64,000 bases of DNA, from positions 310,001-374,000 of the forward strand of contig JAJTUP010000017.1 of the NCBI GenBank assembly GCA_021399435.1, written 5' to 3'. A model generated the notes under the pieces. It was given only the letters and a program-made list of their open reading frames with translations. It was not told where the DNA came from and ran no database searches. The translations under genes and the position numbers were made by a program. Of this stretch, positions 1 through 12,237 are shown piece by piece (the first letter of the stretch is position 1; each line of letters starts with the position of its first letter). This stretch comes from Diaporthe sp. PMI_573 (Eukaryota; Ascomycota; Sordariomycetes; Diaporthales; Diaporthaceae).

Positions 1-1228
1 AGAAGGCAGCAGCACATGTAATCCTGGAAGGGGGGAAGGGATCGAGGCGCAGTCGCTAGGGCTAAAGTTCAGCACCGTTGGGTTTGATATCTTTCGAATT
101 CGTTGCCAGATTCGGCCTCGCTGTCGAAACCTCGTCTGGCAGCGTGCTTTTTCAGGGTGCGCCATGCCGGAGAAACCATGTGGACTCGCTATAGTCAACT
201 CGTTTAAGCAACTTCAGAAGATACGTCAGCTATACCATGCACCTACGTAAAGTTTTGACTGGCCGGGAGCTCCAGTGCACGAAGCCATAGGGCGCTTGAA
301 TTGCCACTCCTAAGCGCTTCAGGATAGTCAAGAGTGCAGATTGCACCGTCGAGCGATTTCTGTGGCTGCAAGTCATGAAAGTGGCAATGGGAGCGTCTGC
401 GAGAGGGCTGCAGTATTCTGATTAGAAACTGGAATTTTGATATTGGGTAAACCGTCTATTGAGTGTCGCCTGTGAAAAAGTCGGAATCCCAGTATTGACA
501 GCATGAATAACATGGTAGTCTCGCTGCAGTCCCGTGGTTGGACAGTCCTCCGCGCGTACTTCTCTGTGGATGCTTCCTCCGTAGTTCCATTTTGGTGGTG
601 AGGCTGGCCTGCCCATGTCAACAAGGCTTTGGCTTGCTGTCCGCCACGCTACAATTAACGAGGTCTGCCTCGCTCGCCCAGAAGAACCAACCTGGTGCTT
701 TGTGCACCGATCGCCTAGGAGCCGAGGGTCGTCCGACGGGCCGTTCGTTGTATCTTCCTCGCGTGGGGGAGAGCATCATCAACATGTCGTCGCACTTTGG
801 GTCCCGAACCCATGAACTCCGTAAACACCAATAGCTGTCCTTTTCAGATCTTGAGATAGATGATCACCTTTCTTTCCTGGGTTGGTCAAACCAGATCCTG
901 ACGCCCCAGCAATGCCTCTTTTTAAATCGTGCGCCGTTCGCCAGGTCGTCAAAGTGGTGTTGGATACTTCGTGTATCCTTCGAAACATAGATGCCAGGCA
1001 GAATACAGACCCGGGTTTTGGAGTGTCTGCGGAAGCTGCGACAAAAATCGAAAAAAGTGAAAGTTTCTGAGAAGGCGCCGCATTTCTGCAGCGTGTTTCT
1101 TCGTCGGGTCTTTCTTGGTCCAGAGGGCCTCTGTCCTCGCGCTCTCGTAATCCGGTAGCACAATCTGTGACATATCGCCGTGGCTCGGGAGTAGACGGTG
1201 TGGAGCCATTTCGGTTCAGAGGATGCGC
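1..1228. other. no gene recognised (3' flank of ras-2)
   Basis: This 1.2 kb lies downstream of the Ras gene stop. Only short overlapping open frames occur on both strands, with no recognisable motif or splice pattern. The part next to 1229 is presumably the ras-2 3' untranslated region. Nothing else can be supported. Confidence 0.6.
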
Positions 1229-2164
1229 TCATAATATCACACACTTCTTGTCTCCCTTCCTCCTGTATCGCCTGTCCTCGGGCATGGTGTCGCGACGGCC
1301 TGCCGCCGCGCCGTTGGCTGGTCTGGAGCCGCCGCCGCCGGAGTACGAAGCCGCATTTTGCCGCCTTATTATTCTCACCACGTCAAAGAAGGCCTTCTCG
1401 ACATTGATGCAGTTCTTCGCTGACGCCTCAACAAACTCGCACCCCAACTCACGTGCCAGGGCGTGGCCTTCTTGCGTGGATACCTCGCGCTCCGTCACCC
1501 GGTCACTCTTGTTGCCAACCAGCATGATAGGCACGTTGATGGGGCCACCGGCGGCGGACACCGGCGAGCCAGGATACGATGGCGAGCCCCCTGTAGACTC
1601 CTTGACTCGATAGATCTGATGATGGAATCTTTTGATGCGCGAAAAGGACGACCGGGAGGAGATGCTGTAGACCAGGACGAAGCCTTCGCCGTCTCGAATC
1701 CATTGATCCCGCAACGCAGTGTATTCTTCCTGGCCAGCTGTGTCGAGAACTTCAAGCATGCATGCTTGGCCGTCTATGACGACTTGTTTGCGGTACGAGT
1801 CTTCGATCGTGGGATCATACTATGGTGGGGAAGAAATGGTCAGACTAAATGCTCATGGACCTTGGTGACGTGTTTGAAGATGGCGATGGTGAGGTCTGCG
1901 GGGGCGAGGACACCTCGTGGTGAGAGGTGGCAATCGAGAGGTTGCATCAAAGAGTTCTCTGATGGCGGATGGCGAGGCACACGGACCCCCAGACCCCGTC
2001 GCAAGAGGAAGCGTGTTGGCAAACGGGGGCAGGATTGGGGAGGGAAGACTACTCACGGTCTCTATGAAATGTTGCAGACACAGTTGAATGGTCAGGGCTG
2101 TCTTTCCTACACCACCATCGCCGAGCACCACGATCTTGTGCGGCGTTGTGAATCTTCCAGCCAT
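1229..2164 (-). CDS. ras-2: Ras2-type small GTPase (2 exons, 232 aa)
   Basis: This is a Ras-family GTPase, a membrane-anchored GTP/GDP switch acting upstream of cAMP and MAPK signalling in fungi. Exon 1 is 2164-2057 (36 codons, ending in HFIET), the intron is 2056-1820 (GTGAGT...ATAG), and exon 2 is 1819-1229. Visible motifs are the P-loop GDGGVGKT at residues 15-22, the switch I effector sequence YDPTIEDSY at 37-45, switch II DTAGQEEY at 62-69, and the NKSD guanine-specificity motif. A basic tail ends in the CaaX box CVIL, whose final Leu favours geranylgeranylation; no second Cys for palmitoylation lies just before it. The residues equivalent to human G12 and Q61 (G17, Q66) are wild type. 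Sequence and length fit the Ras2 branch of filamentous fungi. The upstream leader is long and polypyrimidine-rich. Confidence 0.95.
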
Positions 2165-2715
2165 TGTGGGGATCGTAAGGAGGGAAGCGCGCGAGGGCCT
2201 GATGTGGCCGTGAGGTCGTGCGACTCGTTGAGGGACTCTGCAGGAATCGTCGGTGGAGTGTGTCGGTTGATGGTGTGTACGAGTGGGAGAAGGAGCGAGA
2301 GAAAAAGAGAGGAGAGAGAAAGAATGTGTGTTGGTGAGGAGCAGAGATGCTGGGCGACAAAGCAGGAGGTAGCTGCGAAGGAGGGGTTCGCGGTAGATTG
2401 AGCGAGGTGGAGATCACCGGCCGGGTCAGCTAGCAGTAGCAGGGCGGGCGAAGGTACCAGGTTGGAAGGGGTGTCGGGTGACCAGGGGGGATTGTTCTCG
2501 GAGAGACAAAGGATGGAATTCCGTGGCCGCGCAGGTATTTGAGACAATGGGTCGGAGGGCGAATGCAGGCGACGCAGAGGGCCAGAGACTGTTTTTGAAC
2601 TTGTTGTTGTATTTGTCGCCGGGGTCGGGAGGTGATGGGCCGGTTGGGTGGAGGAGGGAGGGAGTGGTGTGTGTGTGTGTGGTAGAAAGAAGTTGGGCAA
2701 GGCTTGCCTTAAGGA

Positions 2716-2820
2716 ATTGGTTTGGTTTGGTTTGGTTTGGTTTGGGGGAGAAGGGGGGGAGGGGGGGTGCACTGGACTGGACCGGGACTGGACCGGGTTG
2801 GATTGGATTGGATTGGATTG
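2716..2820. repeat. pentanucleotide repeats with G-runs: (TTTGG)n, G-tracts, (GGATT)n
   Basis: About six tandem TTTGG units at 2716-2745 run into G-tracts of five to seven Gs at 2745-2767. After a short spacer, about four GGATT units follow at 2798-2820. On the minus strand this is the C-rich leader of ras-2. The clustered G-runs could form G-quadruplexes on the plus strand. Confidence 0.75.
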
Positions 2821-3299
2821 ATGCGAGCGAGGTGCAAACGATGCAAGATGCAAGATGCGGGCAGTGCGGGAAAAGATCAGGCTGGGATGAAGGGAAGCCG
2901 GAACCCTGATGGATGGATGGATTGCTTTGAATAGGTAATGAGTGGTTGAGGGGTCGAGAGAGATTGGGAGACCAAGTGAGCGACGGGTGAATTGATTTAA
3001 TGAACCGATCAACTGCTGCTTGATTGCTTGACTACTCTGCTCTGCTTGACTGGTTGGTCGACCTGATGACGGACGGGCGGGCGGACTGACTGACTGGGGG
3101 GACTGACTGCAGGTGTGCAGGTGCTTGCTTGTTCCGTCAAGAGATGGGCAGCACAGGGACTATCTGTATGCCCGTGGTCTGTACCGTGTGCATCCCACGC
3201 ACGGTAGGGTAATAACCAATAATAAAAGCGGTCCTCTGCTCTGCTCTGCTCTGCTGCTGCTGTGCTCTCTGCCACTCACTCGACCACTCACTCTACTGC

Positions 3300-3301
<2 letters not shown>

Positions 3302-3333
<32 letters not shown>
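3302..3333. repeat. CTG/CAG trinucleotide microsatellite
   Basis: About ten uninterrupted CTG units, preceded by a (CTCTG)n run at about 3233-3257. It does not lie in a recognisable gene. Confidence 0.85.
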
Positions 3334-3334
<1 letters not shown>

Positions 3335-3700
3335 GCTGCTGTGCCTGTTTGGTGGGAAGGAGTGTGGGAAGGGTGGAGAACCGTGGGAGAGGACGGGCGG
3401 GCAGGCCCAAGCTTTTGGAGGGGGGCCCGTTTGTCAGTCTGGGACTGGGATGGGAGAGACAAGAGGGCCTAAGAGACAGGACCAGGGCACCAGGACTGCG
3501 GGTGGGAACTGGATATGCCACCGGAATAACCTAGGGGAAATAGGAAGTGGGAGTGGAATTGGAATTTGGAAGGGGGGAGAAAAAAAAGGGCCCAGGCCAC
3601 TCGAGCAAGGCGCAGAAGTGCGGGTAGCAAGCCTCTCCCAGGTGCTAAGGTGCTAAGGTACCTACATACACAGCCGAGCATGAAGCAATAGCCAGGTAGA

Positions 3701-6700
3701 CAGGTGCTGCGGTAGACGGCAGAGAAGCAATTCCTCGTCCTCGTCATCACCCGCATCCTACTGCTCCTTTGTCAAGTGCCACCTTAACAGCTTGGCATCG
3801 AATCTTGCAGTGGCTACGGTGAGTCGACCGTGCAGCCCTGCTAGGGCTTTTTTTTTTTTTGGCCCAGTCGCGCCCCCGGCGTCCAGACCAATTTGCCAGC
3901 GCCATGTCTCCCTCGGGATTAATCACTGGAATTCCGTCAAGAAGAAGAAGCCATTTGAGACAGGCCCGCCATCCTGTCATCCTGCCTGCCTGACTGACTG
4001 ACTTGCATTGGGTCTCAATGGTGGAGCAGAGTGGACTGGCAGACTCGCAGACTTGATGGCATCTGGAGAGAGAGGCAAATAGTCCCTGGCCGCAGAGCCA
4101 ATCCCCTCCTTGCCGACGCACTGTACTGTACGGCGCGGTGTCTGTATGCCAGATAGCGCACGGCACGGCACGAGCACGTCTTCAACAACCTGGTGCTGGC
4201 CGTTCCGTGGCCGTGGCCGTGGCCGACCACCTGTAATCCTCCCTCCTGCTCTACTACCGGTTCGCCGGTGGGGCAGCATGCCACATGCTCTCTACCCGTA
4301 CCGCCGTACGCACGCGGCATGGCAGGGTATAGCAGGGCAAGGACAGGTCTTGAGGTTTGTTCAAGTCAATCCCAATATTCAGCTTGATGAAAAAAGTCCG
4401 AGCAGGCAGCTGGGATGGGCTGAGAGGGAGCCTTCGATGCCCACCTCGACCCTTGCCATGGATCGTCTCCTGAATCGAGCTCTCGCCCTGCTTGACGACA
4501 GCCGGCACCCTGGGATTATGGGGCATGGGCACAGCATGGCAATGGCATGGGTATGGGCCTGGGCAGAGGGCCCTGAGGGCATGGGGCATGGCATGTGTGC
4601 TCTGTATGTACAGTACAGTACCCATCACTGCCATCCCAATCCATCCCGGCATCGGTCACAATCACAAGATGACAGCAACGGCCCTCCCCCGTCCAGGCAG
4701 CCCAGGCAACCCAACCCTGGCCGCCGAGCGCCTCCCGGAAGGGTAGGGGTAGAGCTCAGATTCTTTCGGCGGCCATAATGGTATTGGCGGGAGGCAGGAC
4801 GAGACCCACGGCCCTCGGGGATCCGCGACCTTAGGCGAGCTGTTCCGTTTGATGAGCCCCATGGTGAGGTGGTCCCGCCCCGTCGGGACATGAGGTGCAA
4901 GTGGAGGCGGGAGCAAGGTGCGAGTTGACAGGTGGGCGTGCGGGCGGGCGGGTTGGAAAAAAAGGCCCTTGTCAAGTCATGTCTTGCCATGCTCTTGTGT
5001 CTTGTGTTTTGTCGTGTCCGGGTGTTTCCAGCGTTTGGCACGCCAGGCCGCGGGGATCACTACTGCGTTCGGCCTGATGAGATGGGCATGGGGCAGGGCA
5101 GAGGGCAGGGCAGGGCATGGCTCGCTCGCAGGACCCGAGTTCTCTCCCAAAGATTGCGACACCCGGGCATGGGGGAGAAATGCTGGATGGACTGTTGAAG
5201 CCTAATAATAAAGCCCTGGCAGCCTGGCCCGAGCCCGAGCCCAGCCCAAGCCCTCCCTCATCTGGCCTTATTCGGGATGGCATTGGCACCCGAGGAGGCG
5301 AGTGATTGCCGCATAGCTGATAGTCTGGTCTGGCAGTCTGGGTCAATCGAGTTAGTTACAACAATAGGGGTTTGACGAGCTTGGCTGTGAGGTGCGTCGC
5401 TTGCCGTGCACGGTGCTGCAAGGCGAGATGGGTGGGTGTGGGCACGGTAGGGCAGACGTTGGATGGCACCCAAGAACGGGCGAGTCGAGGTGGGCAGCAC
5501 AGTCTGATATCCGTCACGGGCACTCAAAAGCGCGGGCGCCGTCGAAAGCGTGGACCATGCACCACTTCCACTTTGGACTTGGACTTGCACCTTCATGACT
5601 GCACTGCACTGGCGGGGGGAACGGGAGCTGGGCCCCAATCTGGGCAGGGAACAGGGATGGAAGGGCAGCTTGCTGGTGATGCTTGCCGCAGGGATCCCAC
5701 AGTATTGTAAATGAAGATCAAAGTACTGCAGCAAAACAACACCACCACCACAGATTATTATTATCCAGCCATCTGGGCATTTTTGGAGTTGGGCATCTCG
5801 CCCTTGTCGAAAGTTTTGCCGAATTACCGAGGGAATACTGTGTACTACGTGTTGACATGCATCAGTCGACACGCACAACCAATTACACTGATGCAGACGT
5901 TACACATACCAGCACCTCACACAAATACATCATGTGCCTTTGCACGGCAGATATCCTCAGGCATCATAACTAACTGCCTACCTAACTGTTAATACCATAA
6001 TCCCAAGGTAATTAGGTAGCCATCTCACATGCAGTAGCACAGACAGACACATGAGGCAGCAGTCTGCCCAGGCAGTCAGGTCCGGATAGGAAACAGCCAA
6101 ATCAACGGCAGAGGAAGGTAGTCTACGGTACTGTCAGCTGCGGGCCGGGCTGACGAAGGAAGGAAAGCGCAAGGTGCCTGGGTGCCACTGCCAGCACAAG
6201 CGAGAAAGCTCAGACCATGTTTGCCCACGTGGTAATGGGGCTCCTGCTCGCATCGCCTCGCATCGCGAAACATGGGAAATGGGGGAGACGGCGACATAAT
6301 CAAACAAGCCAGGTGGAACGACAGAAGCGCTGCTCTCTCTTTGATTTGTCGTGTCTTGTCAGGACCGCTGGCTGGGCCTGGACACGAGGCGGTCACGACA
6401 TGTCAATCTCTCCAACTCCTCCATCTCCGCTGTCACCTCCAGTCTCCATTTCCAGCCAAATTTCCTTCCTTCTCCTTCAGGTTCCCCCTTCAGGTTCCCC
6501 TTCAGGGCTGCCATCGGCCGTTTAGCGATCGCTGGGGGACGCCATCACAATCTATCAATACCAACACCAATAATAATAATAATAGTAATACCGGGGACTG
6601 GCGCCATGTTCCGCTTTCCGCCCACCCGTCGCACTGAGTGGTATTCTACTGTGTACGCGGCACGGGTGAGTACGGACCCAGCGTAGCATCGTCGACGTTG

Positions 6701-9700
6701 CTTTGACCTGGATACACCTTGATCAACCACTTGCTGCACAGTCTCGACCTTCTCCACAAGAAGCATCGCCTGCACCTCAATCAAGCATCTGTCGCTCCCT
6801 GTCGGCTCACCCCCATCCTTTGCCCCCTCCCCTTCGTGTGCCTACCCCAACCCGCATGCAGTGTGATTTTATCCAGGACGCCAAGACGAACGTCGCCACC
6901 CGTCGTCGTCAAACAACGACACAGGTGTGTTACTGACTGCTCTATTACGTGGGGTCAGGCCATCACCGTCAGGATGGCAAAACGGCCCGCGAAAGGCATG
7001 CGCACACCGGAGCTCAGGACACCCAGCGACCCTGGCCGATTGTGCTGAATCTGTCACAACATTTCCAATCGAGCGTTGGCCACTAGATCTCATCAGGCGT
7101 GGCTGCCGTCGAAAAAGCAAGGGGTGGTGTCAATCTCGGCAAAAGAACCATGCCTGCATGCCTCCCAACATCGAGAACAATGAGAACCGCCACATCGCCG
7201 ACTGCTCTCTGCAGCCAAGCCCGTCGCACTTTTCATTCCACTCAGCCCTGACGATGTTCTCGGCCCTGGCTTCGACTCGACTCGGCGGCCCGTTCTCGAC
7301 CTCCCTCTTGACTACCGGTCGGCACGCACAGCCACCACGTTGGCACGGAGGTAGCATGCCAGCCCGCCTCGACGACCCTTCCGTTCAAGGTTTGAACACA
7401 CGCAGCAGCGCCATGTCACGTGGATTATACCCTTCACGTCGCCAAACCTCTAGCCGAGACAGGGGACAGGGGCCAGGGGCCTCGGAGATTAGCATGCGAA
7501 AGGACGAAGACTGAGATTGCCAAAGAAGACGAGACCGACTCCTTCTGGAAGACGCCCATTTCCCTGCGCCTGGCCGGACTGCCGTCGACCAAATCGTCCA
7601 GATGGACCAAATGTGACACGTCCCTCCTTGGGACGGCTGCCGGCCAGTCGTCCGAAAGCATCGACCGAGCGGTTAAACCCGCCCTCAGCGGCAAGGTAGG
7701 AAGGCGTTGGAAAAAGCAAGCGACGCATTACGCAAGCCACTGTTGCTCTCGTTACTGTCTCTTCGACAGGCTGGCCCGCGGACAACCGGCTGTACCACCA
7801 TCTCAGTCACATGCTTTGGAATAATGGGATTCATATGATCACAAATACCAGCAGGTGCTCAGGGCGACCGAGGTCGAATGCCAGACACACCATAGCGTGG
7901 ACAAACCTGGAGCGAGTTTCCAGGACCGGCCGGGCACCGCCTACACAGTACGAGGCTCTAACCGAGAACCCATATCCAACCACCTCGGGGCTATCCGTAC
8001 TTGTGTTGCGTGTGTAACCTGGGTGGACGGCCGGCCGGTCCTCTCGTCAAGGCTTCCTTCTCTCGGGTGGCTGCCTCCAGGCCGGCCGTCGCACACGTCG
8101 TTGTCTTCCACCGATCCTTTCCGTGTGCGAACCAAGCACAGAATCCGATCCATGGGCCGGCTTGCCTTGCATTGCCCACCGATACTCTGATGGACCCTGG
8201 TTGCCTTAACCCGGGCGCTGCATGGTATATCGCAAACACTGCAGTGAAGAGACAGGTGGACAATAGATTGAAAACGAATACCTCCGCGGTGATGGGCGCG
8301 TGGGGGTGGCTTCCGGGCGCATAACGGCCATACGACAGGCCAGCATAGCCAGGCAAGTGCCGCACATGCACTGCTTCTGTTGCTGGTGGTGTTGCAGATT
8401 TGAGATTTTCTCTCACCATCACAATATTTGTCTTACACCCAACACACGTTTACTTGTGTGCGCGAGCCGCCTTATCTTTTACCCATTCATTCTCACCCCA
8501 CGTCCCAAGGGAAAAGGGTCATCCTGCGTGCCACACGTCAAACTTCCCGCGGTGGAAAATCCCCCCTGTCATCGAGTCAGTCAATGCCGGCGCGGGTACC
8601 CGTCAAAAAGTCTCACCCGTGTGCGAGCGTGGCACCAGCACAGCATGCGAGACAGCCAGCGGCGGCCGCAAGATTAGTGGGATGTTTTATCATATGAGGC
8701 TCCCCCCCCCTCCAGGCGGTCTGCTGACGCCTTGCCGCCCGCCCGAGAGAGGCTGTGCGTTGTGCGTTGTGCGTTGTCGTGTGCGCGTAATGGATGCGGC
8801 CTTTGCTTTTTCGTCTCAAGACAGCCTCTGGTTTCATGCCCGTCGGTTATTCCCGCGACGTGCATGTGGAGGGCGGCGCAAGTGCGCAGTAAGAACGATC
8901 TGTGCGGTGGAACGTGGAGTGCAGTCACGGACATGTCATCGAGGCTCGGCTGAGGCGTCGTTGGACGGCGTTTGCGCGGTGCTGTTTTGATGCAGCACAA
9001 GGTCCGATGATCAACAGGCTAGCGAAAAGTCCTATCCCGCAGCAAGGCTGCAGAGGAGCCCCGGGCCGTCACACTACTCCACAAATCATCAAGTCCTACT
9101 TGCAGCGCTATGTTGACAGCGTGAACAGCCTGCTCCTTCCCTGGTCGTTATCTGAGCAGCATGGGACATGTTCCCATCTCGACACGGGACGGACGCCCAA
9201 GTTTCCCGAGCTGCTAGGGTTGTTGATACTTGGTGTACAAGTTATTTCCGAGGATTGGGTCTAGGAATTTCCCCAGATAGACCTGGGTCCAGAACACACG
9301 GGTCACTGGACACATTGGGTGGGAACGCCGGTATGGGGACCACTCTGTGTGGTAAGGCGGTCTAACGCATCACTGCCGCAACGGGCCGGTCGATGACTCG
9401 ATACCAGAGCAGTCATCACTCAAATCTTCCGATGTCATTTCGATACCGCTTCCCGACCGTTGTTTGTGCGTGTTGCTCGCTTGTGATTACTCTCCAGGAC
9501 GGCGCCAAGGAAGGTGTTCTCCGGTCGAGGAACTTGCCGACGGGGGAAATTTGTACGGTATATGCTGGACTTGGTGCGTCACTTTGGACGATGCCACGGA
9601 CGCTAGCAAAAGTTCATTCTGCCTTGGCCGTCATGCTTGCGTATATACAGTTCTTGGCCGAGGGTTTAGAAGTTGCTTGTGTCAGGCTGTGCTGCCCCAT

Positions 9701-10205
9701 TCCTTGCCCGCCCTCCCAAACCCACACACACGCACGCACGGAGGCATGCCCAAACCATCATGAGTGTGTCGCTCGTATATGGCAGTGAAGGGTTCAGTGT
9801 ACAGGGACCTGACGACTTCATCTTAGATCGCGATCCGGTAACGTTCCGTCGCAGGTGAGGATTCATCCCACAGATGCTCGAGTGCCTGTAATGTGTCATC
9901 TCTTTTGCATTCGGTCCGATATGGGTCTTCGATCTGCACCTTGTACTTTTGCAGAAAGACTTCTGCTAGCATGTTGGTTGCCGGACCTGGGAGATAATCA
10001 CATGCAATACAAATGCTTTTGCAAGCTGAGGTGGCAATGTCCTCAGGCTTTCTCGATATGTGGTGACGTGATAATGCCTACTCAGATGGCCACTGACGAG
10101 TCTGTTCGAATAGGCCACGAGTAGCAACTTCAGAATATTGAAGGAGAAGGCAAATGGATAGACGCAAGAAATGAGGACAATGAAAATAACAAGAGCTCAG
10201 CATTC
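3701..10205. other. 6.5 kb without a recognisable gene
   Basis: This interval lies between the ras-2 leader and the dehalogenase gene. Open frames of 60-220 codons overlap on several frames of both strands, as expected for GC-rich non-coding DNA. None shows a conserved motif, a consistent splice pattern or a convincing signal peptide. Local features are a poly-T run near 3849-3860, GTGGCC-type hexamer repeats near 4198-4225, GGGCAT/GGCAT repeats near 4520-4590 and 5085-5120, and an (AAT)n run near 6569-6585. It may be regulatory DNA or hold a non-coding transcript. Confidence 0.5.
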
Positions 10206-10713
10206 CTAAACAACATCACGTAGCCTCCTCGCAACCTCAATGAAGCCCCCTTCATCCAGTCCAACCCAGAGATCAACCCACCCCTTCGCAGCCTCATACC
10301 TCTCACCCCCAACCTCCCAGTCCTCCTCCCCGTCCCGCTCCACATACACCGTCCGCAGCCCCAGCCGCCTCGCGGCGTCGAGGTCGCCCAGGTGCGCCGC
10401 GACCATGGCCACCTCCCCGGGCCCGAGGCCGAGCCTCTCGGCCGCGCCGAGGTATACCCTCGGGTCGGGCTTGTAAGCCCCAAAGTCCTCGGCCGAGAGG
10501 AGCCGGCCGAACCCAAGGTCGCCGAACGCGTCTAGGTCTTGCAGCAGGGTGTGGTTCCCGTTCGACAAGGTCGCGGTGACGAGGCCGAGGCCGGGTCCGG
10601 GTCCGCTGGGCCCTCCCCCTGCCCCGCCGCCGCCGCCACTACCGAGCGCCCGCAGCCCATCCGCCGAGTCAGGCCACGGCGTAAGCCGGTGCCAGACAAG
10701 ACTCAGCTCCTGG

Positions 10714-10755
<42 letters not shown>

Positions 10756-11150
10756 GTCCCCTCATCGTGCATCAGCACCCCCAAGAGCCCATGCCGGCGC
10801 AGCATCCTCACGAGGCTGTCGCGGTGGTGCGCGTCGACGTCCTTCCACCTGTCCACGCCGGGCCTGAACCCCCGCGTGAAGCGCTTGTAGCTGTCGCGCC
10901 ACTCCTGCGCGAGGGCGGCGACGTCGGCATCAGTCAAGCTGCCCGCGCGGGCCTCCGCCTCTGCCATCTCTGCGGCCTCGTCCTCTGTCGTGGCCGAGCG
11001 CCGTCGTCGTAGTCCCCCGTTGCGGCCCGACGGCCTTAGCGCTGCGGAGAGGGCGGCCTCTACGGGCCGTCGCCAGTCTACTACTGTGCCGAAGACGTCG
11101 AATGTTAGGGCTTTTATGCCCTTGAGGGCTTGTGGGCCGTGATCTGGCAT
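10206..11150 (-). CDS. HAD-superfamily (S)-2-haloacid dehalogenase-like hydrolase
   Basis: An intronless gene of 314 residues. The N-terminus carries HAD motif I, FDVFGTVVDW, with nucleophile Asp18 as in type II 2-haloacid dehalogenases. Later come motif II (LSNGN within TATLSNGNHTLL), the motif III lysine in YKPDPRVYLG, and motif IV-like VAAHLGDLDAAR, all in the right order. Such enzymes hydrolyse 2-haloalkanoic acids or related small substrates in the cytosol; the true substrate is unknown. The family is usually about 230-270 residues. The excess here comes from low-complexity inserts: a poly-Ser run encoded by a CAG repeat (10715-10752) and Gly-rich loops. It stands alone with no obvious operon-like partner. 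Confidence 0.88.
10715..10752. repeat. CTG/CAG repeat coding poly-Ser in the dehalogenase
   Basis: About twelve CTG units on the plus strand, read as AGC (Ser) codons in the minus-strand dehalogenase gene. The run lies in the cap region between motifs I and II, so its length can vary without disrupting the core fold. Confidence 0.9.
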
Positions 11151-12237
11151 TTTTAATGCTCCTTTTTTGTTTTGTTTGGTGTGGTGGGATTGGTACTTGA
11201 AGATGTTTGACGAAGCATAGATTGGGAACGAGTTGTAACTACCGTGAGAAGCCGTCCCGAGGCGGACCTCGGGTAACTATTGCATGACATCGCCACACTG
11301 CTCGCCTTGCTCTTCCATTGACAGCTTAGCCTAACATTGTATAATACCTAGATAATGAGCTCAGTAAATCCTCCTAACAACTACAACTCCGACCAACTAC
11401 TTACCACGGCAAGAAGTATAGGATACCAATAGGTTTTGAGGATTAACAATTCAAATTTACTTTTCGCTAAAGACACTACTAGTAGTGCTCCTTAGGGTCC
11501 GCAAATGACCAATAATCCAAATTGCCCTTTACCATCACAACATGACCATGCGCCGGAAGAAATCGAGGAGGTTCAAGGCTGCAAGCGAACTGATGTTTGT
11601 TAGTTAGCCACGGCAGGAGGTTTTACAGCACTGGTAACGGCAGTTTTGTAACAAACTAAAACCAGAGGCTTTAGTGTGGAGGCTTCTCTCTTTTTTTTTA
11701 ATTACATTATTTGGTTTTCCGCTCTGTGCCAGTCATCTGCGGGATGTCACGGGAAGGGTAACTATCGCTCTGGGTGCGTCATGCCATTCAGTTGTATAAA
11801 AGGCGATGACGGAGCAGCAGATGCGACGATTGATTTGAAGCAACTTATCTTAATCTACAAGCCTTTCAAGCATGCATTCTTTACTCACAGCCTTCAGATT
11901 ATCTCGATGGAATTTGAAAATACTCTAGCGGTGTTACAATATGGCAGCCAAAAAATAGATTCTTTAAGTGGTCAAGGCCTCAAGCTTTTTATTTAACAGG
12001 CACGCGACATACTGTCCCCTACTATGTTACAAATGTCTCTTACACGGGCTTGTGAGCCGGATGGTAATAGACTCATTGTTTAGTGTCATTCATTGATATC
12101 TCACACCACCGAGTGTTGAAGGTTAAGAGAAGCTATGTCCACAATCCATGTTGCTAATCCAAGTTTTTAGTTCATGGCCAAATTGTAGGAGTCCGTACCT
12201 ATAGCTCGCGTCAGAGTGCAAATTTGGACATCGTGTT
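11151..12237. other. AT-richer intergenic stretch, no gene recognised
   Basis: About 1.1 kb between the dehalogenase start and the epoxide hydrolase stop. It is noticeably richer in A/T than the flanking DNA. One 106-codon plus-strand frame (11676-11996) has no recognisable motif. The first few hundred bases should hold the dehalogenase promoter. Confidence 0.5.

Larger units (their letters stand above)
2165..3700 (-). promoter_or_regulatory. leader/promoter region of ras-2, low complexity
   Basis: Read on the minus strand, this stretch is dominated by C/T-rich and A/C-rich runs typical of fungal 5' leaders and core promoters. It contains the pentamer repeats at 2716-2745 and 2798-2820, (CTCTG)n near 3233-3257 and a CTG run at 3302-3333. 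No splice-consistent coding exon joins to the Ras start, so I treat it as non-coding. The transcription start cannot be placed by eye. Confidence 0.5.

Noticed and set aside
780..840. B-box-like GGGTTCGGGACCC on the minus strand
   Set aside because: The loop lacks the expected A at position 58 and no A box or acceptor stem pairs with it.
1463..2401. 312-codon plus-strand frame antisense to ras-2
   Set aside because: It mirrors the Ras coding strand and its intron. No independent motif is present.
2107..3012. 301-codon minus-strand open frame upstream of ras-2
   Set aside because: Translation is almost entirely Pro/Ser/Thr/His from the pyrimidine-rich leader. It overlaps the Ras start in another frame.
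4110..4778. 222-codon plus-strand open frame
   Set aside because: Its translation follows simple GGCAT and GTGGCC repeats. No motif is seen and several frames overlap.
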